Assembly (NCBI GenBank): GCA_900755085.1 | Contig: CAAEFF010000132.1 | Span: 1 to 23,367, forward strand | Source of the DNA: an uncultured Streptococcus sp. | Lineage (GTDB): Bacteria; Bacillota; Bacilli; Lactobacillales; Streptococcaceae | Length of the DNA: 23,367 nucleotides | Direction: 5' to 3' | Shown: one piece after another, positions 8,598 through 15,222 of the stretch | How the letters are laid out: every line of letters begins with the position of its first letter | How positions within the stretch are numbered: position 1 is the first letter of the stretch | Made by a program: the position numbers and the translations under genes | The notes under the pieces: model-generated | What the model was told of the DNA's origin: nothing | What the model saw: the letters and a program-made list of their open reading frames with translations, nothing else | Databases searched by the model: none

Positions 8598-8714
8598 GTG
8601 GGACAGAAATCGGTCATTCGTTAGAATTCGATTTCATCGTCCCACCTCCGCACAGTTGAGTAGGGCTGTAAAAGCTGATGAAATCAGCGTAGTAGAGCCC
8701 ACTCAACCACTGCG
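8598..8714. repeat. Streptococcal intergenic repeat with two long hairpins
   Basis: Hairpin one: GTGGGAC (8598-8604) and GAAATCG (8606-8612) pair with CGATTTC (8629-8635) and GTCCCAC (8639-8645). Hairpin two: CGCA (8649-8652), TTGAGT (8656-8661) and GGGCT (8663-8667) pair with AGCCC (8696-8700), ACTCAA (8701-8706) and TGCG (8711-8714), with an inner GCTGAT-GAA-ATCAGC at 8674-8688. I recall similar GTGGGACAG-starting blocks in many streptococcal intergenic regions, so this is likely a multicopy family. Its role is unknown. Confidence 0.6.
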
Positions 8715-8742
8715 TCTTGCTCGATAATCCAAAGACAATTGA

Positions 8743-8773
8743 GAGGCTAGGACTTTTGTCCCAGCCTCTTTTT
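8743..8773 (+). terminator. Rho-independent terminator after purA
   Basis: GAGGCTAGGAC (8743-8753) pairs with GTCCCAGCCTC (8758-8768) with one A-C mismatch, followed by TTTTT. Confidence 0.8.
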
Positions 8774-8793
8774 GAAAGCAGAAAGAGGAAAAA

Positions 8794-9438
8794 ATGTATC
8801 AAACGATTTTATTTGACCTAGACGGCACCTTGACCAATTCAGAACTAGGGATTACCAACTCGGTGGCCTATGCCTTAGGAAAATATGGGATTCAAGTGCC
8901 AGACAAGAAAGCATTGAGAGTTTTCATCGGTCCGCCCTTGCAGGAGTCTTTTGAGCGCTTTTATGGATTTTCTAAGGAAGAATGTTTAAAGGCCATTGAC
9001 TACTATCATGAGTATTTTTCCGAAAAAGGCCTTTATGAAAATGAGGTCTATCTAGGCGTTCCTGACTTGCTGGCTTCTCTCAAGCAGGCTGGCAAACAGT
9101 TGATTGTAGCTACGTCAAAGCCTGAAGAATTTTCCATTCAAATTCTCAAACACTTTGGTTTGTATGATTATTTTGACTTTGTCGCTGGTGCGACCATGGA
9201 TAGAAAACGTAGTAAAAAAAGCGATGTTATCCAGTATGCCTTGGAGCAAAATGGGATTACAGATTTGGCGCATACCATCATGATTGGAGACAGGGAGCAC
9301 GATGTGCTTGGCGCTCAAGCGCAAAAGCTTGATTCTATCGGTGTCCTTTATGGCTTTGGAAGTAGGGAAGAATTGGAAGAAGCCGGCGCCACCTATATTG
9401 CTCAAGAAGTTGGCGAAATTGCAGCTTTTATAGGATAA
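8794..9438 (+). CDS. HAD-superfamily phosphatase, phosphoglycolate phosphatase-like
   Basis: Protein of 214 residues. HAD motif I FDLDGT has nucleophile Asp8 and general acid Asp10; motif II is IVATSKP near 108-114, with conserved Lys near 151; motif III/IV is MIGDREHDVLGA near 166-177. A helical cap domain lies between motifs I and II, as in Gph/PpaX-type phosphatases that hydrolyse phosphoglycolate, pyrophosphate or similar small phosphates. The substrate cannot be told from sequence. AGAGGAAAAA precedes the start. It lies between purA and the RiPP cassette and has host-like composition, unlike the AT-rich cassette. Confidence 0.88.
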   Translation: MYQTILFDLDGTLTNSELGITNSVAYALGKYGIQVPDKKALRVFIGPPLQESFERFYGFSKEECLKAIDYYHEYFSEKGLYENEVYLGVPDLLASLKQAGKQLIVATSKPEEFSIQILKHFGLYDYFDFVAGATMDRKRSKKSDVIQYALEQNGITDLAHTIMIGDREHDVLGAQAQKLDSIGVLYGFGSREELEEAGATYIAQEVGEIAAFIG

Positions 9439-9481
9439 CCTTTTCCAAAATATTAAAAGTTGGAACTTTTCTAATCTGCTG

Positions 9482-9518
9482 AATATTGCTTGATTCAATA
9501 TTTCTATCGGTGTATACT
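9482..9518 (+). promoter_or_regulatory. Promoter of the radical SAM cassette with inverted repeat
   Basis: -35 TTGATT (9490-9495), 17-base spacer and -10 TATACT (9513-9518). An inverted repeat AATATTG (9482-9488) / CAATATT (9496-9502) brackets the -35 box and could be an operator. No regulator gene lies in the cassette, so control would come from elsewhere (inference). Confidence 0.65.
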
Positions 9519-9556
9519 TACTGTAGGTTAAGTCACACAGATTAAGAGGTGATAAT

Positions 9557-10852
9557 ATGAATTTGTCACGATATATATTAAAATATAGTACTGATGATGG
9601 TACGTTGTATTTTAATACTAAAACCAATCATTCATTTTTTCTTACGAATGAATTGAATAGAGTAGTCGACAGCAATGATGTGATTAGGAAAGAGTTTCAT
9701 GCTTATCTTGATAAAAATAAATATTTAAGTGAGGGTGAGTATGAGGTCGAAAAGTATCTATCTAAAATAAGCGATACAGATGCTGAATTATTGGAACTAA
9801 CAATTTTGACACATGGAGATTGTAATTTTCGGTGTAAGTATTGTTATGAAAAATTTGAAAATATTGCTATGTCAACAGAGACAGAAGATGCCATTGTCCA
9901 ATTTTTGAAAGAAAAACTTCAGTCCGGGAAGTATAAGTATTTGTCAGTAGGCTGGTTTGGAGGAGAACCACTGTTGGGATATAAAACTATCAAGCGGTTG
10001 TCTCCTGTTTTTATAGATTTATGTGAGAAATATCAGATTCATTATCAAAGTGCAATCACTACGAATGGTTATTTATTGACTAAGAATAAGTTTCGATATT
10101 TGAATGAAAAATTTAAAGTGACTAGTTACCAGATAACTTTGGATGGAGATGAAGAAAGTCATAATAATCAGAGAGTATTGCAAAACGGTGGGTTGTCGTA
10201 TAATCGTATATTCGATAATTTGAAAGCAATGCAAGAAAGTAAATTTGATTTTATTTGTGTGATTCGCTTTAATGTAAGTAAAGATAACTATCAAAATGTT
10301 AAAGAGTTTTTAACACATGATGGTATCTATTTCAAAGATGATTCCAGATTTAAGATTTCTTATCATAATATTGGAAATTGGGGCAAAGGAGATAGAGATA
10401 TAAATTACTGCGTTACTTTACTGGATAAAGATGCAAGTTTTGAATTATCTAAGTTAGCTGTAACTTCAGGATATCATATCTCTTCCCCAGAAGTTGTAGT
10501 GAATAATAATTATACCTGCTATTCTAATCGAAAAAATCATTTTATGTTTAATGTAAGAGGAATTGTTCAATCATGTACAGTTGCTTTATATGAACCTCAA
10601 AATATTTTCGGTAACATTAATAAAGGTTTTGTGAATTACAGTAAACTGAATGATTGGGTTATTCGGCTTGATGCAAGTTGCAAAGAGTGCCCATTTGTTT
10701 TAATCTGTAAATCTGGCTATTGTCCGATGGCCAAGCGAATTACGAAGACAAATTCACGCTATCTATGTAAAAGTGTGAAGGAAAAAATTCGTAAAAATTT
10801 AGCACTTTTCGCTTTGTCAAAATCTTATAATGACATTTTAGATGTGGACTAG
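9557..10852 (+). CDS. Radical SAM/SPASM peptide-modifying enzyme
   Basis: Protein of 431 residues. Residues 1-80 look like a leader-recognition domain of the RRE type (inference from length and position). The radical SAM core has the cluster motif C89-NFR-C93-KY-C96, then VGWFGGEPLL (131-140) and ITTNGYLL (167-174) for SAM binding. The C-terminal SPASM region has cysteines 321, 340, 375, 378, 384, 389 and 404, enough for two auxiliary Fe-S clusters. Such enzymes install carbon-sulfur, carbon-carbon or similar cross-links in ribosomal peptides. The ribosome binding site is AGAGGTG (9545-9551). A 27-codon peptide gene follows 13 bases later, then an ABC exporter. The composition is AT-rich relative to neighbours, consistent with acquisition. 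Confidence 0.92.
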   Translation: MNLSRYILKYSTDDGTLYFNTKTNHSFFLTNELNRVVDSNDVIRKEFHAYLDKNKYLSEGEYEVEKYLSKISDTDAELLELTILTHGDCNFRCKYCYEKFENIAMSTETEDAIVQFLKEKLQSGKYKYLSVGWFGGEPLLGYKTIKRLSPVFIDLCEKYQIHYQSAITTNGYLLTKNKFRYLNEKFKVTSYQITLDGDEESHNNQRVLQNGGLSYNRIFDNLKAMQESKFDFICVIRFNVSKDNYQNVKEFLTHDGIYFKDDSRFKISYHNIGNWGKGDRDINYCVTLLDKDASFELSKLAVTSGYHISSPEVVVNNNYTCYSNRKNHFMFNVRGIVQSCTVALYEPQNIFGNINKGFVNYSKLNDWVIRLDASCKECPFVLICKSGYCPMAKRITKTNSRYLCKSVKEKIRKNLALFALSKSYNDILDVD

Positions 10853-10865
10853 AAAGGAAGATATC

Positions 10866-10949
10866 ATGAAGGTTAAAGTGAATAACAAATTCGATGACAA
10901 AATGAATGCTAAACCTAGAGTATTTAACTATAATTGTGATTGTAAATAA
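10866..10949 (+). CDS. 27-residue RiPP precursor peptide
   Basis: A short gene with a good ribosome binding site AAGGAAG (10854-10860), 13 bases after the radical SAM stop. The peptide begins MKVKVNNKFDDKMNAK, charged and leader-like, and ends PRVFNYNCDCK. The C-terminal seven residues NYNCDCK hold both cysteines (24 and 26) and contain two overlapping Asn-x-x-Cys patterns, N21-YN-C24 and N23-CD-C26. That recalls the streptococcal NxxC class of radical SAM RiPPs, where an Asn beta-carbon to Cys thioether is formed (known for that class; application here is inference). There is no double-glycine cleavage site. Small size is the main doubt; position, ribosome binding site and Cys-rich end make it convincing. 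Confidence 0.82.
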   Translation: MKVKVNNKFDDKMNAKPRVFNYNCDCK

Positions 10950-10960
10950 TCACGATTTTA
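10933..10960 (+). terminator. Hairpin overlapping the precursor stop codon
   Basis: ATTGTGATT (10933-10941) pairs with AATCACGAT (10948-10956), one G-T pair, followed by TTTT. The stem includes the last codons of the precursor. It may act as a leaky terminator or a 3'-end stabiliser, favouring precursor mRNA over the downstream transporter. Confidence 0.55.
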
Positions 10961-10972
10961 AATAAATTAGAG

Positions 10973-10999
10973 AATAGGGTTGTGCTAGCCCTCTATTTT
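10973..10999 (+). promoter_or_regulatory. Second hairpin before the ABC gene (possible attenuator)
   Basis: GGGTT (10977-10981) pairs with AGCCC (10987-10991), flanked by AATA / TATT with a small bulge, followed by TTT. It sits just before the transporter start and could reduce read-through or shape initiation. Confidence 0.4.
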
Positions 11000-11013
11000 G
11001 ATGGATGATAATT

Positions 11014-12591
11014 ATGAGAAATATTTATAAGTACATTGATAAGAAGTATCTTTTTCCTATTTTTTTAGGGCGTATTGTGAATAGTGGTTTGGTGTTGGCG
11101 CAACCTCTGATTTTAACGAAGGCCTTGAAGTTAGATCAAGACGGCCTTTCTTATGGAAAAATTCTCAATTTTGTTTTATTTGGTTTGTCTGTCTATCTTG
11201 TTATTTATAGTCTGATGCTGTTTTCAAACTATTCGCACAATATATTCCGAAGAGAAATCAACAAAAGTGTCCGTGCCCTTTTATTTAAGAAAGTCATATT
11301 GAATCCTAAATTTTCCAATGATGAAAAAGTTAGTCTGCTAACTCAAGATATGGAATATGTGGGCGATAATTATTTGGAAAATATAAATGTTATGGTGAGT
11401 TGGGGATTTGTCGCCCTTGTTACAGCCATTTATATTGTTTCACAAAATTTTCTCTTAGGACTTATTTTTGTCATTTTTACGATTATGAGACCTATTCCTC
11501 AGTTCATCATGAATCGTCGTTTACAAGATTCGGGAGACAGCTGGTCCAAGCTTAGAACGAAATTACATGGGCTTGTCTCGGATAGTATGCAAGGCAGCCA
11601 AACCTTACGGATTAATCAGGCCATGAGGCTGAATGAAGAGCGCGTGAATGATTTAAACGGAGAATATCAAAAAGCCATCCAAAGATTTTGTTTCACACAT
11701 AATATTATTTTTTTCTTTAATGGATTTATGGTCTTTTTTAGTCAGGTTGTTCCTCTTGCTTTAGGCTTTTATTTGAGTTTACAGGGAAATTCTATTTCTA
11801 TTACAAGCCTCATCTCTATGTATGTTGCTGCGGGGATGCTGGTAGAACCGATCCAAACTCTGATGTACAGTGCAGCCAATCTCCAAGGTGCCTTGCCGAC
11901 TGCGAACCGCCTGTTTAAGATTATCGAGGAAGAACCTGATTTCGAAGAGACAAAGGATCAATTTGTTGAAAATCTCGAATCGTTGCGCTTAAATCATATT
12001 TCAAAAAGTTTTGCTGAACGTCAGCTTTTTTCTGATTTGACGGCGACGATTTCAGTAGGTCAGAAGGTCTTAATCAAAGGACCGAGCGGGTCTGGAAAGA
12101 CGACTCTTTTTCGCTTGATTTTAGGAGAAGAAGTATGTGATGAGGGTGACATTTTCGTTCAGTATGATGGAAATCAAATAACGAGTCATTTCCAAGGGAA
12201 TATCGGTTTAATTAGCCAGCATCCCTTCCTGTTTAACGATACTATCCGCTATAATCTAACTTTTGGTCAGCCTTTTCAGGACCATGAATTATTGGAGGTA
12301 TTGGACCGAGTTGGCTTAATAGATGAATTTCAGGATATTTTGAATGTAGAAATTCATAATAATGGTGAAAACATTTCAGGAGGTCAGCGTGTCAGATTAG
12401 AGTTGGCTCGTTTTCTCTTACGCGAGAAGGATATTTTATTAGCGGACGAAGTGACATCAGCTTTGGACGAAAAAAATAGTCGTCTGGTTAGAGACCTAAT
12501 CTTTTCTTTGCCGATCACGGTACTAGAAATAGCCCATCATATTGATGAAGAAGAGCGCTATGACCAAATCCTTGAGTTACGTAAAGGATGA
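11014..12591 (+). CDS. ABC exporter, fused membrane and ATPase domains, no peptidase
   Basis: Half-transporter of 525 residues. The N-terminal 310 residues form a six-helix exporter membrane domain. The ATPase domain has Walker A GPSGSGKTT (356-364), Q-loop near ISQHPFLF (400-407), signature ISGGQ (454-458), Walker B ILLADE (474-479) and switch His near 508. It would act as a homodimer. No C39 peptidase domain is present, so it cannot cut a leader itself. The start is uncertain: ATG 11014 has GGATGA about 6-8 bases upstream, while ATG 11005 in the same frame lacks a ribosome binding site. Context makes it the exporter of, or self-protection against, the modified peptide. Confidence 0.9.
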   Translation: MRNIYKYIDKKYLFPIFLGRIVNSGLVLAQPLILTKALKLDQDGLSYGKILNFVLFGLSVYLVIYSLMLFSNYSHNIFRREINKSVRALLFKKVILNPKFSNDEKVSLLTQDMEYVGDNYLENINVMVSWGFVALVTAIYIVSQNFLLGLIFVIFTIMRPIPQFIMNRRLQDSGDSWSKLRTKLHGLVSDSMQGSQTLRINQAMRLNEERVNDLNGEYQKAIQRFCFTHNIIFFFNGFMVFFSQVVPLALGFYLSLQGNSISITSLISMYVAAGMLVEPIQTLMYSAANLQGALPTANRLFKIIEEEPDFEETKDQFVENLESLRLNHISKSFAERQLFSDLTATISVGQKVLIKGPSGSGKTTLFRLILGEEVCDEGDIFVQYDGNQITSHFQGNIGLISQHPFLFNDTIRYNLTFGQPFQDHELLEVLDRVGLIDEFQDILNVEIHNNGENISGGQRVRLELARFLLREKDILLADEVTSALDEKNSRLVRDLIFSLPITVLEIAHHIDEEERYDQILELRKG

Positions 12592-12706
12592 GCGATGCCA
12601 CAATAGTTGGTTCTGCGACAAAGCGGATAGTAGTAAGCCAGCAATTTGTCAGATATTTTTGAGATTCTAAGTGGTGATATTTCCAAAATCATCAATACTC
12701 AGAGAA
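12592..12706. other. Gap after the ABC exporter
   Basis: About 115 bases without a gene or obvious terminator for the RiPP operon. I see no remnant that I can name. Confidence 0.35.
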
Positions 12707-12739
12707 CTTAAGCTTTATTTAAGATAGGCCAGCTATACT
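12707..12739 (+). promoter_or_regulatory. CiaR-type direct repeat and -10 box
   Basis: CTTAAG (12707-12712), 5 bases, TTTAAG (12718-12723), then exactly 10 bases to TATACT (12734-12739). This matches the known CiaR pattern TTTAAG-N5-TTTAAG with one mismatch, placed where the -35 box would be, as at the csRNA promoters of S. pneumoniae. Confidence 0.75.
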
Positions 12740-12745
12740 AGAAGC

Positions 12746-12834
12746 ATAAACAAAGACCTCCTAACTTTGTTTAAACCTCCTAAACTTTTTCATAATAATC
12801 TCCCATAAGAGTCGCCCAATCGGCGGCTTTTTTT
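12746..12834 (+). ncRNA. Cia-dependent small RNA (csRNA-like)
   Basis: A predicted RNA of about 89 bases from just after the -10 box to a strong terminator. The first stem AAACAAAG (12748-12755) / CTTTGTTT (12765-12772) presents ACCTCCTAA in its loop. A second ACCTCCT (12775-12781) and a TCTCCC (12799-12804) lie in the unpaired middle. CCUCC is complementary to the Shine-Dalgarno sequence. The terminator is GTCGCC (12811-12816) / GGCGGC (12822-12827) plus seven T. This is the known architecture of csRNAs, which pair with ribosome binding sites of target mRNAs and repress translation, including competence genes in pneumococcus. It should be under CiaRH control. Confidence 0.78.
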
Positions 12835-12853
12835 GTGAGTCGTAAGCTGCCTA

Positions 12854-12862
12854 TGGTATAAT
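12854..12862 (+). promoter_or_regulatory. Extended -10 promoter of tadA
   Basis: TGG-TATAAT at 12854-12862, 31 bases before ATG 12894. It overlaps the upstream in-frame ATG 12861, which argues against that start. Confidence 0.7.
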
Positions 12863-12893
12863 GAACAAAGAAACTAAAAGGAAGAAGGAAGAG

Positions 12894-13403
12894 ATGGACT
12901 ACACGATAGAGGAAAAAGCGATGTTTATGAGGGAAGCCCTGAAGGAGGCGGAGATTGCCCTCGCCAATGATGAAATACCGATTGGCTGTGTCTTGGTCAA
13001 GGATGGTCAGATTATCGGGCGTGGACATAATGCGCGTGAGGAGCTGCAGCGGGCGGTCATGCATGCGGAAATCATGGCGATCGAGGAGGCCAATCAGCGT
13101 GAAAATAGCTGGCGCCTGCTGGATACGACGCTTTTTGTCACGATTGAGCCCTGTGTCATGTGTAGTGGTGCCATTGGTCTAGCTCGGATTCCCCAGGTGA
13201 TTTACGGGGCGACCAATCAGAAGTTCGGTGGAGCAGGTAGTCTCTACGACATTTTGGCAGATGAACGCCTCAATCACCGAGTCGAAGTAGAAACAGGAAT
13301 CTTGGAAGCAGAATGTGCAGCCATCATGCAGACCTTCTTCCGCCAAGGTCGAGAACGAAAAAAACAAGCCAAACTCGCAGCCAAGGCCGAAACACAAGAA
13401 TAA
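12894..13403 (+). CDS. tadA: tRNA adenosine-34 deaminase
   Basis: Zinc deaminase of 169 residues converting A34 to inosine in tRNA-Arg(ACG). Catalytic motifs: H57-A-E59 and P86-C87-VM-C90, with the N-terminal AEIALANDEIPIGCVLV typical of TadA. The C-terminus has a basic tail RQGRERKKQAKLAAK, common in streptococcal versions. ATG 12894 has AAGGAA (12885-12890) at correct spacing; the earlier in-frame ATG lies in the promoter. The small SRP RNA gene follows, as often seen in streptococci. Confidence 0.95.
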   Translation: MDYTIEEKAMFMREALKEAEIALANDEIPIGCVLVKDGQIIGRGHNAREELQRAVMHAEIMAIEEANQRENSWRLLDTTLFVTIEPCVMCSGAIGLARIPQVIYGATNQKFGGAGSLYDILADERLNHRVEVETGILEAECAAIMQTFFRQGRERKKQAKLAAKAETQE

Positions 13404-13414
13404 AAACCGGGCCT

Positions 13415-13442
13415 TTGCAAATCCAACAATTTATGATATAAT
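13415..13442 (+). promoter_or_regulatory. Promoter of the SRP RNA gene
   Basis: -35 TTGCAA (13415-13420), 16-base spacer and extended -10 TGA-TATAAT (13434-13442). A strong promoter suits a stable RNA. Confidence 0.75.
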
Positions 13443-13447
13443 ACCTA

Positions 13448-13525
13448 TCGGAGCAACAGTTCTGCGTGAAGCGGGTCAGGGGAGGAATCCAGCAGCCCTA
13501 AGCGAAGTGAACTGTGTGCTCTTTT
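13448..13525 (+). ncRNA. ffs: Small SRP RNA (4.5S / scRNA)
   Basis: The conserved SRP helix 8 is visible: GTCAGG and GGAGGAATCC with the GGAA tetraloop, then AGCAGCCC, at 13484-13508. The outer arms GAGCAACAGTTC (13451-13462) and GAACTGTGTGCTC (13509-13521) pair to give the long hairpin of the bacterial small SRP RNA, ending in TTTT. It binds Ffh for co-translational targeting. The ends are approximate. Confidence 0.88.
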
Positions 13526-13700
13526 CTATTGCTCTTGATGAGTCAAGTCCAAGGGACGCAGATGAGTTTAGAGATATTGATCCTGAGGAGCGAAGCGACG
13601 TGAGGGCTATCACTCACCAGAGTCATGTAGAAATGACTTTCATATTCAAAGAATAAAAGAGAAAAAATAGAGTTTCGTGAGAAGCTTCTTTTTTGATTTT
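13526..13700. other. Repeat-like stretch after ffs
   Basis: No gene. It contains GTGAG...CTCAC near 13600-13617, AGTCAT (13621-13626) / ATGACT (13633-13638), and a T-tract near 13690 after GAGAAGCTTC. Blocks GAGCGAAG and AGTCATG also occur in the 4979-5166 element, hinting at a related repeat. A reading frame that crosses this region and ffs is not a gene. Confidence 0.35.
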
Positions 13701-13721
13701 CTAGCCCAAAATAGGGCAAAT

Positions 13722-13736
13722 ATGCAAACGATTGCT
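13722..13736 (+). promoter_or_regulatory. cre site (CcpA) upstream of pgi
   Basis: ATGCAAACGATTGCT fits the consensus WTGNAANCGNWNNCW at every position. It lies about 113 bases before the predicted transcription start of pgi. Confidence 0.6.
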
Positions 13737-13778
13737 ATTGCGTCGTTGCTTGATTTATGAAAATTCAAAATTTAATAC

Positions 13779-13793
13779 ATGAAAACGTTTTAA
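13779..13793 (+). promoter_or_regulatory. Second cre-like site upstream of pgi
   Basis: ATGAAAACGTTTTAA matches the cre consensus with one mismatch (A for C at position 14). It lies about 56 bases before the predicted start of transcription. Confidence 0.45.
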
Positions 13794-13806
13794 AGATCTA
13801 TTTCCC

Positions 13807-13835
13807 TTGATTAAATCCGTGTAAAGCGATATCAT
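13807..13835 (+). promoter_or_regulatory. pgi promoter
   Basis: -35 TTGATT (13807-13812), 17-base spacer and -10 TATCAT (13830-13835), 28 bases before the start codon. Confidence 0.6.
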
Positions 13836-13863
13836 AGAGAAGAACAAAATTTGGAGGAATAAC

Positions 13864-15213
13864 ATGTCTCATATTACATTTGACTATTCAAAAACTTTAG
13901 AAAAATTTATTGCCCCACATGAAGTGGAATACATGCAAGCGCAAGTTACAGCTGCAGATGAAATGATCCGCAAAGGGACTGGTGCTGGTAGCGACTTTTT
14001 GGGTTGGTTGGACCTTCCTGAAAACTACGACCGTGAAGAATTTGACCGCATCTTAAAAGCTGCTGAACAAATCAAATCAAACAGCGATGTTTTGGTAGTG
14101 ATCGGTATCGGTGGGTCATACCTTGGAGCGAAAGCTGCGATTGACTTCTTGAACCACCACTTTGCAAACTTACTAACCAAAGAAGAACGTAAAGCGCCAC
14201 AAATCCTTTATGCTGGAAACTCAATCTCATCTACCTACCTTGCTGACTTGGTAGAGTACGTTTCAGACAAAGACTTCTCAGTGAACGTGATTTCTAAATC
14301 AGGTACAACAACTGAGCCAGCTATCGCTTTCCGTGTCTTCAAAGAACTCTTGGTGAAGAAATATGGTCAAGAAGAAGCCAATAAACGGATCTACGCAACA
14401 ACTGACCGTGCCAAAGGTGCTGTAAAAGTGGAAGCAGATGCGAATGGTTGGGAAACATTTGTGGTTCCAGATGATATCGGTGGACGCTTCTCAGTCTTGA
14501 CAGCAGTTGGATTGCTTCCAATCGCTGCATCAGGTGCAGACATTAAAGCCCTTATGGAAGGTGCTAACGCAGCTCGTAAAGATTACACTTCAGATAAACT
14601 TTCTGAAAATGAAGCTTACCAATACGCAGCAGTTCGGAACATCCTTTACCGTAAAGGTTATGCAACTGAAATCTTGGTTAACTACGAACCATCTCTTCAA
14701 TACTTCTCAGAATGGTGGAAACAATTGGCTGGTGAGTCAGAAGGAAAAGACCAAAAAGGGATTTATCCAACTTCAGCTAACTTCTCAACAGACTTGCACT
14801 CACTTGGACAATTTATCCAAGAAGGTGCTCGTATCATGTTTGAAACAGTTGTTCGTATCGATAAACCGCGTAAGAACGTAACCATTCCAACTTTGGAAGA
14901 AGATTTGGACGGACTTGGTTACCTTCAAGGTAAAGACGTTGACTTTGTAAACAAAAAAGCAACAGACGGTGTTCTTCTTGCCCACACAGATGGAGATGTG
15001 CCAAACATGTATGTAACTCTTCCTGAGCAAGATGCTTTCACTCTTGGCTACACCATCTACTTCTTCGAATTGGCAATCGCCCTTTCAGGTTACTTGAACG
15101 CGATCAACCCATTTGACCAACCAGGTGTTGAAGCCTACAAGAAAAATATGTTTGCCCTTCTTGGTAAACCAGGATTTGAAGAACTTGGAGCAGAACTCAA
15201 CGCTCGTCTTTAA
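13864..15213 (+). CDS. pgi: Glucose-6-phosphate isomerase
   Basis: Glycolytic enzyme of 449 residues interconverting glucose-6-phosphate and fructose-6-phosphate. SIS-domain features: VVIGIGGSYLGAKA (78-91) and ISKSGTT (143-149) for sugar phosphate, LLPIAASGAD in helix context, GESEGK (290-295) with the catalytic Glu, STDLHSLGQ with His312, and the C-terminal Lys near 426. It is full length for the Gram-positive form. GGAGG (13853-13857) precedes the start. Codon use is strongly biased as for highly expressed genes. It has its own promoter, two possible CcpA sites and a terminator. Confidence 0.97.
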   Translation: MSHITFDYSKTLEKFIAPHEVEYMQAQVTAADEMIRKGTGAGSDFLGWLDLPENYDREEFDRILKAAEQIKSNSDVLVVIGIGGSYLGAKAAIDFLNHHFANLLTKEERKAPQILYAGNSISSTYLADLVEYVSDKDFSVNVISKSGTTTEPAIAFRVFKELLVKKYGQEEANKRIYATTDRAKGAVKVEADANGWETFVVPDDIGGRFSVLTAVGLLPIAASGADIKALMEGANAARKDYTSDKLSENEAYQYAAVRNILYRKGYATEILVNYEPSLQYFSEWWKQLAGESEGKDQKGIYPTSANFSTDLHSLGQFIQEGARIMFETVVRIDKPRKNVTIPTLEEDLDGLGYLQGKDVDFVNKKATDGVLLAHTDGDVPNMYVTLPEQDAFTLGYTIYFFELAIALSGYLNAINPFDQPGVEAYKKNMFALLGKPGFEELGAELNARL

Positions 15214-15222
15214 TCAATAGAC

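Noticed and set aside
9115..9627. Minus-strand 170-residue frame
   Set aside because: It spans the HAD gene end, the RiPP promoter and the radical SAM start; no coding character, and no shp-like pheromone gene was found there either.
12780..13064. Minus-strand 94-residue frame over the csRNA and tadA
   Set aside because: Antisense shadow of tadA; no promoter or ribosome binding site.
13315..13656. Plus-strand 113-residue reading frame
   Set aside because: It runs across the tadA end and the SRP RNA gene; composition is that of RNA gene and repeat.
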